DNA from: JBCBRD01 sp039819785
GTDB lineage: Bacteria > Pseudomonadota > Alphaproteobacteria > Rhizobiales > Hyphomicrobiaceae
DNA: 64,000 bases
Reading direction: 5' to 3'
NCBI GenBank assembly: GCA_039819785.1
Contig: JBCBRH010000021.1
Span: 4,885-68,884 of the forward strand
The notes below the pieces were generated by a model. It had not been told where the DNA came from, made no database searches, and saw only the letters and a list, made by a program, of their open reading frames with translations. Made by a program: the position numbers and the translations under genes. Within the stretch, counting starts at the first letter, position 1, and the number at the start of each line of letters is the position of its first letter. Positions 60,664 to 64,000 of this stretch are shown here, piece by piece.

Positions 60664-61659
60664 TCAACTCATGTCCGCGACCAGCGGGTCCGACCTCGGC
60701 AGTTCGTGTTTCCACCGAATACCGGCTGCGTCCTCATTGTGCCAAGCGATCATTCCGCCAAGCGATCGACCGGACGGCATGAACACCTCGACGTGCGCGC
60801 CAATCGGCATGTGCGGAACACGGATGATGCCAAGTCCGCCAATTGAAATGTTCACGGCGTGGGCCGTGTAGAGTACCGTCTCGTCTGATCCGGTCATCGG
60901 GCCGGACGCGCTGACCTTGAGAATAACGTCCTCGCCAAGGTATTTCCGAGATGAGCTTCGGCGTTGGGGGAGTTCAGGGCGCTTGAGTTCGCCAGCCTCG
61001 TTGATGCAAGGCGTCTCTCCGCTGGCGGCTGACTGCAAGATCCCCGTCAGAAGACGTGCTGAGAGGGTATACCGTTCATGAAGTCCACGGCGCACATGCG
61101 GTAAAACGGCGGCCAGTGCGGTTTGTGCATCGCGCGCGGACGCACGCCAATGGTCAGCGATTAGAAGGCCATGCAACATGACGGCGCGATCGAGGTCCAG
61201 GCCAGCTGCGTCTAATTCGAGTTCGTCAATGGACCGCTTTGGAGCCGTCAGGTTCCGGAAAAACAGATCAACGGCATGCAACACTGATTTTGATAGGCCG
61301 GTGCTGGCCTGCCAGCGCGCAAGCGGCAGGTACAACGGAGGGGCAGTCGGGCGTTCCCGTGGAATGGGAATAATCGGCTCGCTGGGCGTTGGGGATGCGA
61401 TCATATTGGCCCAGGTTGCCACGACTGCGGTTCTGAGCGCTGCTTCCTGCAATTCGGACGTTAAGGCTTCAAGGACGGTGCGGCCTTCGTCCAGGGGGCG
61501 CCTTTCGTCATCCAATGCGAGCAACTGGTTGCCAAGGAGCCTGAGGACCGGGCCTGTTTCTGCGCGGTGCGAAGCATCGAGGAGCGCATCATCGGCCGGG
61601 CGGAACTGCGCGGCAGAGCCCATCTGGCGCGGCGATTGTGGAAACGCATAAACCGTCAT
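60664..61659 (-). CDS. PilZ-domain protein
   Basis: 331 aa from ATG 61659. The N-terminal about 230 residues are helical and unfamiliar (ALLDASHRAETGPVLRLLGN, LHGLLIADHWRASARDAQTA). The C-terminal PilZ domain (about 235-325) has the c-di-GMP-binding RRSSSRK region and NISIGGLGI. A c-di-GMP receptor role is likely. It is divergent from UDP-glucose dehydrogenase, so a link to exopolysaccharide production is possible but unproven. Confidence 0.82.
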   Translation of the reverse strand: MTVYAFPQSPRQMGSAAQFRPADDALLDASHRAETGPVLRLLGNQLLALDDERRPLDEGRTVLEALTSELQEAALRTAVVATWANMIASPTPSEPIIPIPRERPTAPPLYLPLARWQASTGLSKSVLHAVDLFFRNLTAPKRSIDELELDAAGLDLDRAVMLHGLLIADHWRASARDAQTALAAVLPHVRRGLHERYTLSARLLTGILQSAASGETPCINEAGELKRPELPQRRSSSRKYLGEDVILKVSASGPMTGSDETVLYTAHAVNISIGGLGIIRVPHMPIGAHVEVFMPSGRSLGGMIAWHNEDAAGIRWKHELPRSDPLVADMS

Positions 61660-62077
61660 GTTGCCTCCGTTCAGGTTTGGTTAGGTGTGGTTTGCGGGGT
61701 TCTGGACGTGCCCTCGCAACCCGGCATTTATTCTGCTTTACCTGACTGTTATCGCAGATGAACGTCAGCAAGCTGTAAACTTAAGCGTGTGTATTTTTAT
61801 GAATGCAATTTTTGGTTTTAATGATGCTGTTTACGGTTTTGCTGCAATGCGGTTGCAGCCCGACATCGCAATGGGTGATGTGTTTGCGGTGCCTATCGGA
61901 TCAGAAATCCGGGGGCGCGATGGATGGTGTTGCCGGCGGGTGCCGATGCAGTTTAGGGAGTGCGCGGGAGCAAGGCGTGAACGCGTTTGCTAGACGGGCT
62001 TTTGGCTGAGGTTTGTCCATCACCAACCCGCAGGTGGGGCGCGGTCATCGCTTCGGGTTCAATCGAAGGAATTTTTC
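61660..62077. other. Divergent intergenic region between PilZ gene and ugd
   Basis: These 418 bp hold promoters for both genes. A short plus-strand frame from 61803 begins with a lipobox-like MQFLVLMMLFTVLLQCGC but has no RBS and a poorly protein-like remainder, so it is not annotated. Confidence 0.4.
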
Positions 62078-63400
62078 GTGAAGATTTGTATGATTGGCGC
62101 AGGCTATGTCGGGCTTGTTTCGGCGGCGTGCTTTGCTGAATTCGGCTGGACGGTCACTTGTGTCGATAAAGACGAAACGCGGCTGAAACAGATGGCTGCG
62201 GGTGTTTCGCCAATCTATGAGCCGGGTCTTGACGATCTGATGGTTCGCAACATGAAGGCTGGCCGACTGAAGTTCACGCAGGACCTGGGGCCGGCGGCTG
62301 CCGAGGCCGACGTCGTGTTCCTGGCCGTTGGGACACCGATGCGCCGTGGCGATGGCCATGCGGATTTGTCATATGTCTACTCGGCGGTTGAGGAATTGGC
62401 GCCGCATTTGGACGGGTTCACGGTGGTGACCACGAAGTCGACCGTGCCGGTCGGTACCAGCCGCGAAATCGAAAAGCGGATGCGGGCTGTCCGGCCCGAC
62501 GGTGATTTTGCAATTTGCTCCAACCCGGAGTTTTTGCGTGAGGGGTCGGCCATTCAGGATTTCACGCATCCCGACCGTGTGCTGGTCGGCCTGGATGATC
62601 CGCGCGCGCGTAAGGTCATGGAACGGCTGTACCAGCCGCTTTCCTTGCGCAACGCACCGGTGATGTTTGTCTCTCGCGAATCCGCTGAACTGGCGAAGTA
62701 TGCCGCCAACGCTTTTCTCGCCTTGAAGATCAGTTTCATCAACGAAGTCGCAGATGTCTGCGAAGCGGTTGGTGCCAATGTTCAAGAGGTGGCCTCAGCC
62801 ATCGGTAAGGATCGCAGGATTGGCGACAAGTTCCTGCATCCCGGCCCTGGATACGGCGGGTCGTGTTTTCCAAAGGATGTGTCCGCAATCATCCGCACGG
62901 CGCGGGAGGCCAAAGCTCCAATGTCAATCGTGGAGCAGGTCCAGAACGTCAATGACGAGCGGAAAATTGCAATGGCCAGCCGCGTCCAACAGGCAGCCGG
63001 GGGTGATGTTGCCGGGAAGACCGTCGGTGTGTTGGGCGTGACGTTCAAACCCAATACAGATGATATGCGTGAAGCGCCGAGCCTTGTGATTTTGCCGATG
63101 TTGCAGGAACGGGGTGCAACCGTTCGCGTGTATGACCCTCAGGGTCGCAAGCACGCTGAGCCATTGCTGCCCGGTCTCACCTGGTGTGACGAGGCCATGG
63201 AGGCGCTGGAGGGGGCAGATATTCTCTTGGTGCTGACCGAGTGGAATGAGTTTCGTGCGCTCGATCTCAAGGCGGCCCGGGCACGGATGGCTGGCGATCT
63301 GCTGATTGATTTGCGCAATATTTATTCTGGAAACGCGGCACGCGAAGCAGGATACGTTTATCACTCGGTCGGGCGGCCCAATGAAGACAAAGCCGCTTAG
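62078..63400 (+). CDS. ugd: UDP-glucose 6-dehydrogenase
   Basis: 440 aa, GTG start at 62078. The NAD motif MIGAGYVGLVSAACFAEFG opens the protein. TVPVGTSREIEKRM, CSNPEFLREGSAIQDF, AELAKYAANAFLALKISFINE and the catalytic cysteine in GYGGSCFPKDVSAI follow. The C-terminal domain has LGVTFKPNTDDMREAPSL. It oxidises UDP-glucose to UDP-glucuronate for capsule or exopolysaccharide synthesis. Confidence 0.96.
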   Translation: MKICMIGAGYVGLVSAACFAEFGWTVTCVDKDETRLKQMAAGVSPIYEPGLDDLMVRNMKAGRLKFTQDLGPAAAEADVVFLAVGTPMRRGDGHADLSYVYSAVEELAPHLDGFTVVTTKSTVPVGTSREIEKRMRAVRPDGDFAICSNPEFLREGSAIQDFTHPDRVLVGLDDPRARKVMERLYQPLSLRNAPVMFVSRESAELAKYAANAFLALKISFINEVADVCEAVGANVQEVASAIGKDRRIGDKFLHPGPGYGGSCFPKDVSAIIRTAREAKAPMSIVEQVQNVNDERKIAMASRVQQAAGGDVAGKTVGVLGVTFKPNTDDMREAPSLVILPMLQERGATVRVYDPQGRKHAEPLLPGLTWCDEAMEALEGADILLVLTEWNEFRALDLKAARARMAGDLLIDLRNIYSGNAAREAGYVYHSVGRPNEDKAA

Positions 63401-63436
63401 AGCCCCTTGGTCTGCGAGGATTTTCGGTGCATGCCT

Positions 63437-64000
63437 TTAGCGTCCGATCACTTTGCCGGGGTTCATGATCCCGACTGGGTCTAGAGCACTTTTGATCGCG
63501 CGCATGATTTCCAGAGCGACCGGGTCCTTGTGGCGCGTGAGTTCTTCGCGCTTCATCCGCCCGATGCCATGCTCGGCCGAAATAGACCCACCCATCTCGG
63601 TGACGAGCGCGTGGACGGCTGCGCTCACGTTTTCCCATTGGGCGAGGAATGCTTGCTTATCAGCGGCTAGCGGCTGGGAGATATTGTAGTGAACATTCCC
63701 ATCGCCGAAGTGTCCGAAGGGGACGGGCCGCGCTCCGTGACAGATTGCTTCAACGGTGGCGTTTGCTCTGGTGATGAACTCCGGGATCGCATGGACCGGG
63801 ACGGAGATGTCATGCTTGATGCTGCCGCCTTCGAATTTCTGGACCTCAGAGAGCATCTCGCGCAATCGCCAGAAGTCCTGGCGCTGGGTCTGTGAGGCGG
63901 CGATTGCTGCATCCACCACCGTACCGTTTTCCAAAGCAGTTGTGAGGCTCCCCTCCAGCTGGGTCACACCGTTGGTATCGATGTTGCTGGTCGCTGGTTC
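63437..64000 (-). CDS. FAD-linked oxidase C-terminal part (glycolate/D-lactate dehydrogenase family), 5' end outside window
   Basis: 188 codons are visible before the right edge, and the frame remains open to 64000. It shows the VAO/GlcD C-terminal domain: IKHDISVPVHAIPEFI, VPFGHFGDGNVHYNISQP, the conserved SAEHGIGRMKREEL, and the ending LDPVGIMNPGKVIG. Such enzymes oxidise 2-hydroxy acids such as D-lactate, glycolate or D-2-hydroxyglutarate. The N-terminal FAD-binding domain is outside, so the substrate class cannot be narrowed. Confidence 0.9.
   Translation of the reverse strand, partial: EPATSNIDTNGVTQLEGSLTTALENGTVVDAAIAASQTQRQDFWRLREMLSEVQKFEGGSIKHDISVPVHAIPEFITRANATVEAICHGARPVPFGHFGDGNVHYNISQPLAADKQAFLAQWENVSAAVHALVTEMGGSISAEHGIGRMKREELTRHKDPVALEIMRAIKSALDPVGIMNPGKVIGR

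Noticed and set aside
61803..62009. Possible 68-aa lipoprotein with lipobox-like LLQC
   Set aside because: No ribosome-binding site, low protein-like quality after the hydrophobic start, and overlapping frames of equal quality.

Overview
The window looks like a chromosomal segment of a metabolically versatile alphaproteobacterium. Evidence for this is the moderately high GC content, alphaproteobacterial-type gene content (tripartite tricarboxylate transporter, XoxF/ExaF-type quinoprotein relay genes, proteobacterial phosphoribulokinase) and an intergenic palindromic element at 56221-56324 that resembles elements I know from Hyphomicrobiales. The organism seems able to oxidise alcohols with a PQQ enzyme, aldehydes with a tungsten-type AOR and formate with an NAD-linked formate dehydrogenase, and to run at least the regenerative part of the Calvin cycle. 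I see no tRNA, rRNA, CRISPR array or transposase.

Layout. (1) 1-6.6 kb: a Hanks-type Ser/Thr kinase running off the left edge (minus), divergent from two FHA proteins, a PP2C phosphatase and an EamA transporter. (2) 7.2-30 kb: a catabolic island. It holds a ketopantoate-reductase-like dehydrogenase and a SucC-like subunit (minus), a TctCBA transporter, a GntR regulator, a ThDP lyase of the 2-hydroxyacyl-CoA lyase/oxalyl-CoA decarboxylase superfamily, a formyl-CoA transferase, a 10-formyl-H4F-hydrolase-like protein and formate-H4F ligase (plus). After a small secreted protein, a cNMP-domain protein and AceK, it continues with a SucD-like subunit and a two-subunit formate dehydrogenase (minus). 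(3) 30.6-34.4 kb: circularly permuted ATP-grasp, alpha-E and transglutaminase-like proteins. (4) 34.5-37.8 kb: type I secretion ABC transporter and HlyD adaptor. (5) 38-41 kb: fbp, prk, rpe. (6) 41-44.7 kb: hrpB and rfbD. (7) 44.7-55.6 kb: a quinoprotein alcohol dehydrogenase with a DxD lanthanide signature, its periplasmic accessory genes and a LuxR-type regulator, hybrid kinase and FIST sensor. (8) 56.3-60.4 kb: a three-subunit, probably NAD-linked aldehyde oxidoreductase (AorCBA). (9) 60.7-64 kb: a PilZ protein, UDP-glucose dehydrogenase and a partial FAD-linked oxidase.

How the parts fit. Region 2 reads as one pathway: import of a carboxylate, activation to a CoA thioester by the CoA transferase and/or the SucCD-like ligase, C-C cleavage releasing formyl-CoA, and formate disposal through H4F or NAD. 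Oxalate is the conservative substrate, since the transferase closely resembles Frc/YfdW. However, the ThDP enzyme lacks the Tyr-Glu pair of oxalyl-CoA decarboxylase and aligns better with 2-hydroxyacyl-CoA lyases, so a formyl-CoA-cycling alpha-cleavage of a 2-hydroxy acid is a real alternative and the most interesting hypothesis here. Regions 7 and 8 together form an alcohol to aldehyde to acid oxidation chain.

All calls come from reading the sequence and remembered family motifs. No database search was run.
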